Source: Salisapilia sapeloensis | Taxonomy: Eukaryota > Oomycota > Peronosporomycetes > Peronosporales > Salisapiliaceae | Assembly (NCBI GenBank): GCA_023334545.1 | Contig: JAADVB010000019.1 | Location: 1 to 64,000 of the forward strand | Length of the DNA: 64,000 bases | Direction of reading: 5' to 3' | Shown here: one piece after another, positions 33,301-44,036 of the stretch | Layout: every line of letters starts with the position of its first letter | Numbering within the stretch: the stretch's first letter is position 1 | The notes under the pieces: generated by a model | Seen by the model: the letters and a program-made list of their open reading frames with translations, nothing else | Databases searched by the model: none | What the model was told of the DNA's origin: nothing | Made by a program: the position numbers and the translations under genes

Positions 33301-34551
33301 AGTACGAGCTCGACCGTCGCGGCGGACAGTCCACCGACAGGGTCCAGCGGAAGCCGGAATTCGATGTACTACGGTAGCAACTCTAGTCGTTTTTCTCTTG
33401 CGAGTACGGGAGGTATCTTGGACGAGTCGAATGAAGTGATCAAGGAGCTTCATGATGAGAATGAAAAGCTTCGTATGCAATTGGAACAACAGGAGGATCT
33501 GATCAAGTCGCTGAAGCAAGAGAATCGAGCGTTAAAAGAGTGGCAACAGTCCAAGGAAGTGGATGATAAAGTGCAGAAGATGGCACATCGAGATCAGGAA
33601 AGTAAAGACTTGTCGTACTTGTATGCGCTCGAGAGTGAGTATGAGAAACTACGAGCGTACATTTGTGACGCGATGGAGCTACCTCCTGATACTGGTTCCT
33701 TGTTAAAGGAGCCGAGTATGGCGTCGCAAGGACCGACGAACCGACGGAGTTCGATTAGCTCCGACAAGACGACACCGAGCTCGGAGATTGGTGGTGAAGC
33801 ACAGCAAGTCGTGATGAAGAGTGCTTCGAGGCTAGCGCATGCACGGAGTAAAGTGAATGGGAAAGGCAGTGCGCGACGCGTCAAGGACTTTTGGGAAGAG
33901 ATTCGTAACTTTCCACCACCGATGCACTACTCGCTCGGGTCTGTGCCGTGGAAGCGGCTGCTAACGGACTGGGCACAGGGCAATCCGAAGAAACTGGATT
34001 ACATGACGAGGTGGTTGAAGAATGTCCTTGATGGTGGTCCGATTGTCTCGGATACGTTTCCGATGGGCGTTGAGCTCAAGTACGTCACGCCGATGATGCT
34101 CGATGGGTTTATGCAATTAATCATCCCTAAACTCGCGGAAAGATCGGACATCAAGGTGCACGTACATACGAAAGAGTTCATCGGTACGAGCATGCGCATC
34201 ACCTTGTCAGAGGCCGATCCGACGAAAGCGCTGAACGCGTCGTATTCGAGCATGCCGCCTCGACAAGGCGGATACACGTACGCTCGGCCTGGTTCCCAGC
34301 GCAAGATGGAGCGCAGTCAGCCGATGGACGCAGAGGACTTCCAACGTATCTCGATCTTGGCGAACAACTCGCCGAACGTCAGTCCAGCAGGTGGGCCAGA
34401 GCAACCTGCGACTCGACCATCGATGAGCTCTAGTCCGTCTGATTCTAATCTTACGACCGGATCAGGCAAGTCTGGCGGTCTGTTCCGTGGTAGTCGCAGT
34501 AAAGATCACGACGGTTCGGGTCGCCATTCGTTCTTCGGCTTCAAGCGATAG
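30375..34551 (+). CDS. myosin heavy chain, oomycete type
   Basis: A 15-base first exon (30375-30389) joins 30451-34551 across a 61-bp intron, giving 1371 aa. The start M-E-G-V-K flows into V-Y-V-P-D-E-E-H-V-W-L-P-G, a short SH3-like N-domain. The motor (~75-780) has P-loop G-E-S-G-A-G-K-T (~201), switch I N-D-N-S-S-R-F-G-K, switch II D-I-F-G-F-E-H-F and the actin-site V-R-C-L-K-P-N. Five or six IQ motifs follow (~790-900), then a Ser/Pro linker, a coiled coil (~970-1050) and a C-terminal region beginning near W-E-E-I-R-N-F that I cannot match to DIL, FERM or MyTH4. It should move cargo on actin; the tail should pick the cargo. The tiny first exon rests on frame and splice borders. Confidence 0.93.
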
Positions 34552-35331
34552 GTACGGACGACAAGTCGGTAGGTAAGACACATAGGACGATTTCTTTCAT
34601 TCTTTCCTCGTTCAAGTCTGTCGTTGCTATCTTTTTATGTACAACGTGGGAACAGCTTCATGTGATGGTGCAATATGACTTGACCACAGACCAGTCTAAG
34701 ATGGTGGGTGAAGTACAAGATGAGTGTTACGTTACCTCTTCGCACCATCGTTGTCATAATTTTTAGAAAACGCACGTCCGGATGGGCTTCGGAAAGGGTG
34801 GAGCCGGACAATCTATCTCTTGTTTATTTCCAACGCTATGTAAAGACCAGTTGCTCCATGCACCGCGGTTTGGTCATGTCTCGGGCTTGGTAAAGTCTAT
34901 CGACTTCAGACCACATGTACCTCACTTTGTCGTCCTGCGTAATGACTGCTTGTCTACTCCTCTTCTGACATCAAAGAGACTGATTAATCTGATCCATTGT
35001 CCGAAGAAGTACACGAATATACATGGGAAGCCAACTCTATTCGAAGCCCGTCTCCCTGCTGAATCAGTTTCCTACAACCTTCGGTAGCTCCGTAGTATAC
35101 ATTTGGTGAGCATGATATCGTAAATTGTATGTGAACGATTCGGGTTTCTCGCTGGTGTCCAGTCCAATGATCACATGATGAGTTACCAACAAGTGGCAAG
35201 TGGCGTACTTACCCTAATGTTTGCTCTAACATTGTGATCCACACCTTTTACATTCTAGCTCCGATCGCTTGATCAAGTTTGTCATTTCGACTTTTGCATC
35301 GGACTACGCACCACTTCTCATTTGAGATTCC
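34552..35331. other. intergenic spacer
   Basis: Myosin 3' region and promoter of the FYVE-like gene. Only short frames without domains are present. Confidence 0.45.
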
Positions 35332-37488
35332 ATGAATTCAAAGCGGTTTGATAGCTTCCGCCGATTGAAGTCGAGTGTCTCCAAGTCATCCATGGATGAA
35401 GCTTCTACTGTCGGTACTCAGTCCGTCGCGACATTCTCTGGCGACTTTTCTAGCCAGCAACTATTGTTCGATGACGTCACGGCGACTAAGGCCAAGTTAC
35501 GGGATGCTGCAGCGTCTGGTGCCCAGAGAGACCGCTGGCAACCTATCAAGCACAAGGGCGACGTGACGGTCTTCCAACTCCATCCCAACTGGAGTGAAGA
35601 CTCGGATGTCGCCGATGCCGTCGTCGGTCGCATTGACATCCAAGCGCACTTGAATGAAGTCCTCAGCATCTTCATCTCGCATGACTCGCATGATCTCGAC
35701 TCGACCATGCGAGCTTTGTATGGAAAGCAGTTTAAGCGTGCGGACGTCGTCCTCGCCCAGTGCGACGCCTCTCCGTTCACGGATGAGCCTGATGTGACCG
35801 AAAGTGCCAGGAAGACGACTTCCCGAGACGTTGCCAAGTCTGGACAATTCGGTGTCCAATTAGAAGTCCTGCGCCCGAAAGGCGTGACTGACTTTGGTCG
35901 CAGACACCGCAGGACACAAAACCTGTGCTTTGAAACGTTTACGAAGAAGTCTGCGAACGGTACGCAGGCGATCCACTTGAAGAAGACAATGCCAAAGCCG
36001 GAACATGACAAGCTTGTGGACCCGAAAGACCGATCGGCTCTGCGTAACAACGTCGACCACATCGGTGTCGGCTACGAAATGAAGGCTTTGGATGAAACCC
36101 GAGCAAGTGGACTTGGTCCCAAGACGCGCATCTTTGTCCATGCCTATGCTTCCACGACTGCGGCATCAGCAATTGAAGAATCTGTCGTTGGTATTCGTAA
36201 AGCAGTGAACCCAGAGGCGTATGAGTTGATGGAGAAGACAGTCAAGTCTTTAGACCGATTCGAATCCGTCATCCGTCGTCGTCGTCTCGGTTTCCAGACG
36301 TTCGTGTCTCAGCACCCAGATGCAAGGAAGCGATCGATGAGTGGCGCGAGTTGCAACCTTTGTAACAAGTCGTTCAAGTTCTTTACGAAGGACTACTTCT
36401 GCCAGCTCTGTGGTAACGTCGTGTGTGGTGACTGCTCTGGAAAGTATGACGTTGAGCCCAAGTACGGTGTCCTCGTGAAGCGCCGTATTTGTACCATGTG
36501 CGTCGTGCGCACGGATGCTTGCAACTACGAGGACGACCTATTGTACTTGGAGTTGGGACCGGATATCTTGCCGGTTGATGAAGACGAGTGGAATGCCAGC
36601 TTCCACTATTCGCCCACGGGCTCGGACGGGACGATTGGTGACTATGAAGAGATGCACGACCAGTTCGTGGACTTGACGCATGAAAAGGCGGAGAAGGTGA
36701 CTGAGCCAGAACTCCTTTCACTCGACTTGTTGGACACTTTGTTGTCGCCGGTGAATTACAACAAAGAGAGTCCGGTGCCAAAGACGCAGACGCGTCAGAA
36801 GCGATCGAACACGTCGATCCGAAAGGGTCTTGAATCGTACCTTGATAACGAAATTCGTGGTGCGGCCAAGAACTATCCAGTGGAAAAGTGTGAACTTGCG
36901 TCCAAGGAACGTGATTACGTTTTTGAATACGACGCGAGTAAGACGGAGTTCAAGGAGCACCCGCTCGCGCCCAAGATTGAAGAGAACAAGGACAACAACC
37001 GTGTGAAGAACTTGGAGAAGACTGGTATGTTGGATGAAACGCACGACCGAACTGCTCTGAATATGATCGCCGAGGTCGTGGCAACGCGTATGAACTGTAA
37101 CGTTGGCTTCGTCTCGATCCTTGACAAGGAGAACTTCTACGCCGCTGGTACGTACCAACTTGACGAGATCGCGTGGAAACTTGGCCGTGACGAGAGTATG
37201 TGCTCGCACTCGCTGTACGCCGAGAAGCCATTCGTGACGCAAGATGCGCGACGTGACGTCCGCTTCAGTCACAACTCGCTCGTGAACCCTGGTGCAGTTA
37301 AGTACTACGCGAGTTTCCCAGTGTACGCACCGGATGGAACGGTCGTTGCTGGTCTCTGTGCCTGTGATTGGGATGCCAAGGGCCCGATGACGACGAAGCA
37401 GTATGCAACGATGCAATCTATGAGCAAGCTAACGACCGAGTTCCTTTTCCCATCCAAGACGATCAAGCCCATTTTGCCGAAGAACTAG
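35332..37488 (+). CDS. START-like / FYVE-like / GAF domain protein
   Basis: Intronless, 718 aa. The first ~310 residues resemble the START-like lipid-binding region that precedes FYVE fingers in many oomycete proteins (weak, by architecture). Residues ~341-395 are a FYVE-type zinc finger with four C-x-x-C pairs: C-N-L-C, C-Q-L-C, C-G-D-C and C-T-M-C. The R-R-H-H-C-R motif that binds PI3P is replaced by K-D-Y-F-C-Q, so PI3P binding is doubtful. An acidic linker follows. Residues ~565-715 form a GAF domain: T-A-L-N-M-I-A-E, F-V-S-I-L-D, E-S-M-C-S-H-S, D-A-R-R-D-V-R-F and Y-A-S-F-P-V-Y-A-P-D-G. It probably links membranes to a small ligand or redox signal; the function is unknown. Confidence 0.88.
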   Translation: MNSKRFDSFRRLKSSVSKSSMDEASTVGTQSVATFSGDFSSQQLLFDDVTATKAKLRDAAASGAQRDRWQPIKHKGDVTVFQLHPNWSEDSDVADAVVGRIDIQAHLNEVLSIFISHDSHDLDSTMRALYGKQFKRADVVLAQCDASPFTDEPDVTESARKTTSRDVAKSGQFGVQLEVLRPKGVTDFGRRHRRTQNLCFETFTKKSANGTQAIHLKKTMPKPEHDKLVDPKDRSALRNNVDHIGVGYEMKALDETRASGLGPKTRIFVHAYASTTAASAIEESVVGIRKAVNPEAYELMEKTVKSLDRFESVIRRRRLGFQTFVSQHPDARKRSMSGASCNLCNKSFKFFTKDYFCQLCGNVVCGDCSGKYDVEPKYGVLVKRRICTMCVVRTDACNYEDDLLYLELGPDILPVDEDEWNASFHYSPTGSDGTIGDYEEMHDQFVDLTHEKAEKVTEPELLSLDLLDTLLSPVNYNKESPVPKTQTRQKRSNTSIRKGLESYLDNEIRGAAKNYPVEKCELASKERDYVFEYDASKTEFKEHPLAPKIEENKDNNRVKNLEKTGMLDETHDRTALNMIAEVVATRMNCNVGFVSILDKENFYAAGTYQLDEIAWKLGRDESMCSHSLYAEKPFVTQDARRDVRFSHNSLVNPGAVKYYASFPVYAPDGTVVAGLCACDWDAKGPMTTKQYATMQSMSKLTTEFLFPSKTIKPILPKN

Positions 37489-37614
37489 TTGGTGGACACT
37501 ACAAAGAAAAAGAGTTGTATAGTTCGATTTCGTGCGTAAGGAGATAAAAAGACTGTGCTAAACGAAGGCACGATTGAATGTTCACCGATCCATTTGATTT
37601 ATTGTTTGTTTCTA

Positions 37615-39002
37615 TCAGTGGACAAAGTCGTAGAAGTAACTACTGAGACCGAAGCGAATCCAAAAGGCAAAGACACATGCCAATGCTTGGAAGGCTAGCA
37701 AAACGATGACCAGTCGTTTCTCATGCAACGGACCGAAGATCTCTAGAGCTAGGTTAATCAGCGTCATGTTGGCCTTGGTGGAAGTTTCTGTAACGGTCGA
37801 TGGCACCATCTTGTCATGCGCTTTGTCGTATTTAGGCAGGCGATGTCGCGGGCATGGTACGATTTTAAAGAGCTGAGGGATCGAGTAGAGGAAATTGAGG
37901 ATCTGTGGTAGCACGAACAGTGCATACGTCTTGGGGAAGTGGCCTAGGACGGCTGCTACTGCTAGCGCCATGCCACTGTAGTAGCAGAACGTATCGCCCA
38001 CAAAGACTCGAGCTGGATACCAGTTGTGATGCAATAGACCGAGAGTCGAACCGAGGAATGGGAGCATGAAGAATAACGAGAGCAAGTGGCAACCACCGTA
38101 ATCTAGACCTCGTACGATCTGCACGAAGTTCTGGATAACGATGGCAAAGGCGATGACTACAGTTTGACCGGCTTCGAGACCGTTGACGCCAGCGTAGATA
38201 TTAATAGCGTTCGTGGAGAAGACTGTGATGAGCACCATGAAGAGGTAGTAGAAAGCTCCGAGTTCCACTTGGTCTCCATTGTCACTAATGACCAGAAGAT
38301 GTGGAGACAAGAGCGAATGGAGAAGACTGTTTGAAGCGAATAACGAATGCGTAAAGGAAGGGAGGAGGACCGTCGTGAGTCCCCGGTAGTGTAGAAGTAA
38401 TGGCAGAGTGGCAAGTGGAGGAAAGATGAGTTTGTATCGCCAACGAAGGTCGAATAAGTCATCGATAAAGCCAAGAGTGAGCATAGAAAGAATAGACACA
38501 GAACCCCACAGCATCATTCTCTACTAGATCAAGTCAGCAAAGCATTTTGGGTAATATAGTGCAAGCATTGGACGTACTCGGATGCCCGGATCATCGACGA
38601 CGGTGAGGACGATGATAGCAAGAACAATGACATAGACAGCACCAGAAGCCACACCCAAGGACTCGGTGCTATATACATGTAAAGTTAGACACAATAAACC
38701 ATACTTTCTACATTTTAAGAACCAATGCATTCGCAAGACACGTACATTGGTATGTCTCCAGCAGGCGTGCCTCGCTTACACAGATCCTTACCACATAGTT
38801 TATCCGGTAGACGTCGTGCTACAATCGGAATGATCCCTCTCGATGCCACGTACGCCACGCCACTCCACACGAGTGTCTGTAGTACCGAATAAACTACTTG
38901 TGGCGAAGTAGCGCCCATTTCATGCTTAAACACGTCCATTTGTCTCGATTTGTGTCTCCATCGCCGACTTTTCGTCGTCATGATCCGATTTAGTAGCATC
39001 AT
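37615..39002 (-). CDS. ALG7: UDP-GlcNAc:dolichyl-phosphate GlcNAc-1-phosphotransferase (ALG7/DPAGT1)
   Basis: Three exons, 38746-39002, 38578-38668 and 37615-38520, give 417 aa, close to human DPAGT1 (408). It is a polytopic ER membrane enzyme that starts dolichol-linked N-glycan synthesis, the step blocked by tunicamycin. Diagnostic blocks are C-G-K-D-L-C-K-R, E-S-L-G-V-A-S-G-A, L-G-F-I-D-D-L-F-D-L-R-W-R-Y-K, N-A-I-N-I-Y-A-G-V-N-G-L-E-A-G-Q, R-V-F-V-G-D-T-F-C-Y-Y-S-G-M and the C-P-R-H-R-L-P loop. Catalytic Asp residues are present. The N-terminal ~30 residues are very basic and have several Mets, so the exact start is open. It converges with the FYVE-like gene, leaving 126 bp between stops. 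Confidence 0.95.
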
Positions 39003-39246
39003 ATTACATAGTAATCAACATACTTTAATAAGACGCGAGCTACGTACGCATTTCTGATAATACTCCATGACTAAGTACCTCTCCCTCTCTGTATGCGTAC
39101 TACATACTTCCAGCAAGTAGGCATGTTATATAAGTGCTAAAAGTACTCTATTTATTTGATTGCCAAGGTATAGTAATAGGAAGATGACAGGACTAGGCAT
39201 GAGGATAGTAGATTAAATGGAACTCATGAAACTTTCGTGTTCTTAG

Positions 39247-40902
39247 CTACGAGTATGCTGCGGAAGTCCATAGGACTTGTTGAGCCGGCATGACTTCCTC
39301 CTCTCTCCTTTTCAAAATGGATTTCTTCGGAACCATGTCTTTATTCGGCACAGGTAGACTTTCATCCATCTCGCCATCATCGTCCTTGGGTTTGCTATTC
39401 GGTGCCTCCAACAGCTTGACCACTTTCGTCCGCTGCCGATAGAGCAGAATCTGCGGTCGACTGAATTGAATCGTCCCAGCAACATGCTCTTCTCCTGCAT
39501 CCGCTGCCCACACAGAATGCACTCCAGCATCCTCCTCCGTCTGCTTCTCCGACGTCGAAACGTCGTCATGATCTCGATTGATACGAGACGCTAGTGTATC
39601 AAGGAGAATCGTCTTGCGTCGCATACGTACTCGATCATGTTCTGCTCCTAATTTTCCCTTTTCTTTCGTCTCATTCACCACATGCACATCCTCTGTCGAA
39701 GCTTTCCCATGCAACAACGCTCGAAGTTGCTTCGTTCTCTCCTCTAATTCTACTAAGCGTCTACCAGATCGTTTATTCACGTATATACGTGTCTGTGCTT
39801 CCGAGATGGCAGGTAGTGTCTGCAGTGAGTGCGCATTGATGAGAGATGTTGTACTCTGGTGACCAAGTGCAGTGCTCTTGAGCTTCTTTTCCCAGTTCTT
39901 AAGGATATATGCAGCCATCTCCGCGACGGCTTGTGGGATGATCGTCGAGACGGAGCCTGCTCGCATGATATTCTTGAGCGTTTGACTCATATTCGCTTGT
40001 TGAATATGATCTGACATGACGCTCGGGAGAGTCGCCATGAGTTTTAGGATCAAGAGAGCTGCTTGGTGGGTCGAAGGAGAACGGAGCCACAAGACAAGTG
40101 CTTTCTGGAGACACACGAGTCCTTCAGCATTGACAAATCGTTCCAACGCTTTCTTGTCCTTGAGATCTGGATTCATAAGTGCAGCAGCTTGTTTATCCGA
40201 TCGAAATTTCCTCACAGCATTTTGAGAAAGCACGGACGTTAATGTCTTCCGAACGACTTTATATGCCATGGAACGAGATACGAATTTAGACGGTTCTAGT
40301 ACTGGCCATTCTTCACTGGACGTCATGTCGTCATCCGTGTCCCATCTCATTGGCTCTAGTTCTTCCTCGAGGCGCTTACGCTTGCGCGTAATGCCTAGAC
40401 TCTTGTCTCCTTCGTCGCTCGTGACCTGCTGCGCTCGTTCCACGGCTTTGACAGCCTGAAGCTCTGTCACGTCTTCAAATAAATCTTCAGCAAAGACGAG
40501 ACGATACTTGCGGTCTTCTTGGAAGTAAGAAGTGACGAAACCAGAGTAAATTTTTTCATCACTTTTGTCGTAATTCCGAACGATACGAGCGACTGGAAGC
40601 CCCATAATGGCTTGTGGATCCGATTCGTCGCATCTTTCATGCATATCGATGTCGATTGTACCATTGGTGTGCTCCGTCGAGGTACTTGTGGTGGATGCAA
40701 TCACAGGAGGTTCGGGAGTGGTGGCAGCGGCGATGTAAGCCTCGACCAGGTCCGCATTGACGATGTGGGTCGTCCCGTCATTATAGAGCAGAGTGTACTT
40801 ATCCGAGACATGGTCGTAGCGATAGATCGAGCCTGGTTTGCCATTCTCGGGCGACTGGATTGCTGTACCGATGGTGTGCTTGGGTGGCGGATTGGAATCG
40901 AC
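39247..40902 (-). CDS. Tudor-like / TFIIS N-terminal-like nuclear protein (5' exon unresolved)
   Basis: The supported exon runs from an AG acceptor at 40903-40904 to the stop and encodes about 551 aa. It begins with two Tudor-like modules: one with S-I-Y-R-Y-D-H-V-S-D-K-Y-T-L-L-Y-N-D-G, the second around I-Y-S-G-F-V-T-S-Y-F. A basic patch K-R-K-R-L looks like a nuclear signal. The middle (~39860-40150) is a helical bundle resembling the TFIIS N-terminal (LW) domain: G-L-V-C-L-Q-K-A-L-V-L-W-L-R, then A-A-Y-I-L-K-N-W-E-K-K-L. This points to transcription elongation or PNUTS-like adaptor work (inference). A possible first exon is only the ATG at 41009-41011, followed by GTAAAG, but the intron would be 106 bp, longer than usual here. 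Confidence 0.75.
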   Translation of the reverse strand, partial: VDSNPPPKHTIGTAIQSPENGKPGSIYRYDHVSDKYTLLYNDGTTHIVNADLVEAYIAAATTPEPPVIASTTSTSTEHTNGTIDIDMHERCDESDPQAIMGLPVARIVRNYDKSDEKIYSGFVTSYFQEDRKYRLVFAEDLFEDVTELQAVKAVERAQQVTSDEGDKSLGITRKRKRLEEELEPMRWDTDDDMTSSEEWPVLEPSKFVSRSMAYKVVRKTLTSVLSQNAVRKFRSDKQAAALMNPDLKDKKALERFVNAEGLVCLQKALVLWLRSPSTHQAALLILKLMATLPSVMSDHIQQANMSQTLKNIMRAGSVSTIIPQAVAEMAAYILKNWEKKLKSTALGHQSTTSLINAHSLQTLPAISEAQTRIYVNKRSGRRLVELEERTKQLRALLHGKASTEDVHVVNETKEKGKLGAEHDRVRMRRKTILLDTLASRINRDHDDVSTSEKQTEEDAGVHSVWAADAGEEHVAGTIQFSRPQILLYRQRTKVVKLLEAPNSKPKDDDGEMDESLPVPNKDMVPKKSILKRREEEVMPAQQVLWTSAAYS

Positions 40903-41299
40903 CTGTTATAGCAGCAATAAAGTAAGCTACGGATGCCTTTGCTCGATGCTATCTCCATATGTTCGAGATAGATGGTTCTGGGTGTATGCATGCAAGGTTT
41001 CGCTTTACCATGATCAATTAGTAGCTAGAGACGACGGCAGGAAGTGGGCATATAGGTACTCGACAGGGAAAATGTGCTAGCGTACTTTATCCGGAAATGA
41101 ATTGACGGTATCCGAACGGCTGTGCAAAATTGTAAGTTTTGTTTTAGTTGATGTCGAGTATATTACTTATTCGTTTTAGTATAGATTTGATTCTACCTAC
41201 TTTTATATTTAATGTTGGAAGTTCACGAGTAATTGCACAACTTGCTGTTCATTTTTTAGATTTTACGATATGAATGTCTCTGTCTGCTTGAGTTCATGC
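40903..41299. other. intergenic region with probable 5' exon of the gene to the left
   Basis: Contains the likely upstream exon and promoter of the Tudor/TFIIS-N gene. It also holds the 3' flank of the GH5 gene. Nothing else is seen. Confidence 0.4.
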
Positions 41300-42673
41300 C
41301 TACATATCGATCAAGATCTTGCTGGCAAGAGAGACGCCGTCGATGATTGTGCGAAGGACACTAACGAGACTCCACATGTTGGTGCCAATATTGCGCTGTA
41401 CGTGCCAGCTCCAGAACGTCCAGCCATGAGCGCGACTCATTTGATACCCCTGCGCCTCAGCGAAACGCACTAGTTGTCCATCTGGCTGGTGGAATTGGTT
41501 CGACGACGCTAGACTCCACTCGCCGATGAATATCTTGTTGAAGTTGCCCTGTGCGTTACACTTGTCGAGGACACCTCCAGTGTACGACCAGACTGCCTGG
41601 ATGAGGTCTTCTTGTGAAAGGCTTTCGTATCCCCAAATCCAATACAAGTGCCACTCGATCCAAACGTTGTAAAAGTCTGGCTCGGTCATAAAGCCGGCGA
41701 ATGTGTTGCAGTTCTGGCTGCTCAAATAGGGTTCTACCGCCAGAATACAGTCACTACCGACGTCAAAGCGAATGACTCCGTACGCGTCGTAGTAGTATTG
41801 CATCAGAACACCAATGTCTTGGTCTTCACGAGGTTCGTTCAACAAGGTCATACCTAAGAAAGCAGGTTCATCTCGGTATCTCCTCGCGAGAAATTCCGCG
41901 ACATCCTTTGTGTTCGCAACGTTCTCAGAGTAGCTACTCCAATATGCCATGCCTGACTCTGATGGAGAGCTATGATCGTTTCCATTCTGACTACCTTTGG
42001 CAGAGTGAATGCTCAAAAGTACCGCTACGTTCGCAGCTCGACACCAATTCATCAGCTGATCGACATAGGAAATCATAAGTGGCGGATAACGCTTCCACTC
42101 GGCTCTTCCCGATGGGTCATGGTTGTCAAAGCCAGTCATCCAATAGCCAACGGGTACGCGGACGAGATTAAAACCCTTGGATGCGATGTCTCGGATATCA
42201 GCTTCCGTGTAGAAACTGTTGAAGTGGTTGTACATCCTTCTCCACATTTCGCTTTCGCTAATGCCAGACTGGGTGATCGTAGCGTACATACCCCTTGAGC
42301 TAACACTTTCATCGATGCCATCCCACAGCGGGGATTCTGGATTCATCCAGTGTTCAGTTACCAGCCAACCGCCCAAATTGACACCTCGAGGTTTAACACT
42401 TCCAGCCCGAATGCTGTACTGGATATGAGCGTTTACATTGTATTCAGTCTTCACACTGCCGAGCCCAAGGATATCCTCAGAGGTATCATTGGTAGGCTTT
42501 GCATCCGCTGTGGGGATCATTGGGGTCGAAGTGGTAGGAGTATCGGCAGATGTGGGTGAGATGGCTGGCGTGTTTGTCATCGTTGCCAATGCACCAGGTT
42601 GCTTGTCAAAGGCTCTGGACATGCCTATACTAGACGATCCAAGCAGCGCGAGAGCAAGAGACAAGAAGCGCAT
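41300..42673 (-). CDS. secreted GH5 exo-beta-1,3-glucanase
   Basis: Intronless, 457 aa from the Met at 42673, chosen because it opens a signal peptide (M-R-F-L-S-L-A-L-A-L-L-G). A Thr/Ser/Pro-rich stretch of ~75 residues precedes the barrel. GH5 signatures: R-G-V-N-L-G-G-W-L-V-T-E, N-L-V-R-V-P-V-G-Y-W, S-I-H-S-A-K-G-S-Q-N-G, the acid/base L-L-N-E-P-R (Glu ~275), E-W-H-L-Y-W and the nucleophile F-I-G-E-W-S-L-A (~383). It should trim beta-1,3-glucan from chain ends outside the cell, on the oomycete's own wall or on host callose. A paralogue lies 10 kb away at 52863-54431, sharing the S-I-H-x-A-x-G-S-Q-N-G-x-D-H-S-S-P block. Confidence 0.94.
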   Translation of the reverse strand: MRFLSLALALLGSSSIGMSRAFDKQPGALATMTNTPAISPTSADTPTTSTPMIPTADAKPTNDTSEDILGLGSVKTEYNVNAHIQYSIRAGSVKPRGVNLGGWLVTEHWMNPESPLWDGIDESVSSRGMYATITQSGISESEMWRRMYNHFNSFYTEADIRDIASKGFNLVRVPVGYWMTGFDNHDPSGRAEWKRYPPLMISYVDQLMNWCRAANVAVLLSIHSAKGSQNGNDHSSPSESGMAYWSSYSENVANTKDVAEFLARRYRDEPAFLGMTLLNEPREDQDIGVLMQYYYDAYGVIRFDVGSDCILAVEPYLSSQNCNTFAGFMTEPDFYNVWIEWHLYWIWGYESLSQEDLIQAVWSYTGGVLDKCNAQGNFNKIFIGEWSLASSNQFHQPDGQLVRFAEAQGYQMSRAHGWTFWSWHVQRNIGTNMWSLVSVLRTIIDGVSLASKILIDM

Positions 42674-44036
42674 CGTGCAAGAAGGAAGCGAAGTGTGGTC
42701 GAGAGGCCAAAACCAGGAATGAGCTCTGCCCCGAGGCAGAGTACGACTCATCCTGCAGCTCGTACGTCTATCGCTTAACAGATTGTCTCCAAAGGCAATC
42801 CATGTTGACTGGCTTGTATAAGACGCAAGCATGGACGGCAGAGCCTAGATCTGAGTTAACAGATACTGCTTCAAGATAGTTATCAGATTCTTGACTTCTG
42901 GAGTAACTGCCATAGCTTTGATGGTCGTACGCACAGATTACATTGCATAAAAGAGTCATTGAATAGTTGCTTAGATCAGGTCTAGCCACGGAAATATTAG
43001 CATAAAGTGGGTAGCGAAAGAGCTGCTTGTAATCAGACTTACGTTGGAATCCCACATCGGAAACCTTTCTCTAGACATTCAATTATCATTCAACTTTGCA
43101 AAACGATTCATACATCTAGTTACAACTTTTATGCGGTAAATTGTAGCATTGCCATAGAGGTTGGAATTAAAATTTATCATGAATGCACTTAGCTACATTT
43201 TGCTTCTTAACTTTAAGAAAAGCTACTGGAAGTGTGGGATAGCAGGTGGATGGTTTTCAAGAGTAGTATGAAGAAAGTGCAAGGTACAGGCGTTACAGAA
43301 AGTTCGATACAACTTCATGAAACTAGATATGGTGTCATTCTCTCTTCCGACGCCATGCCTGATTCTAATCTCGATAGACACTCCATTGATTCATGGCAAC
43401 GCTAGATTACTGTTTGCATCTACTGCTTGGTACGAGTTTTAGTATCAATTAGGATCGAATGTTCAGCGCACAGACCAGAAAAGTCGATAGATCATTGCGT
43501 CTGATTAAAACTAGTAGTTTGTGCAATTGCTCTGCAAAGCTATGGAGCAGCCAGGCTACCGAATTAGAGGCGGCCAATGTTCACGTTGTCCGAATTGGCA
43601 TGAATGCAAGTGAATTTTTTCTCAGGGCTCATTAGAATCAATACCTCGCTTTTCTATGAGTGCTTTAGAGCACTCTTTTGGCTCGCAAAGATATCATTCA
43701 TTTTACGGGCTGGAGGGGCTATTGTGTAGATTGCACAAATATCTTCATCTTCCCTTTATGTTATATCTGATCCCAATATAATTCTCCTATCACTATTATT
43801 GTACGCGCTGTTTGTTTATTCACTACAATATCTATTGGGTACTCCAGTATCACGCTTGACCACATATACCTGTCTCCCTCTCTACTGTCAATCGCATATA
43901 TCTCACTTTCATAGAAAAATGAGCTCTAGACCAAGTTCCAACTTGAGATTGCAGCAATGTAATTGATTTTAAGAGTATTAATTAACTTTTAATATATTGT
44001 GCATATCTACATAAACACTTCTATATCAAACTACTT
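42674..44036. other. gene-free spacer
   Basis: About 1.36 kb of AT-rich DNA. The GH5 frame is open up to 42832 but lacks a plausible leader there. No other frame with a domain and no repeat family is recognised. Confidence 0.45.
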
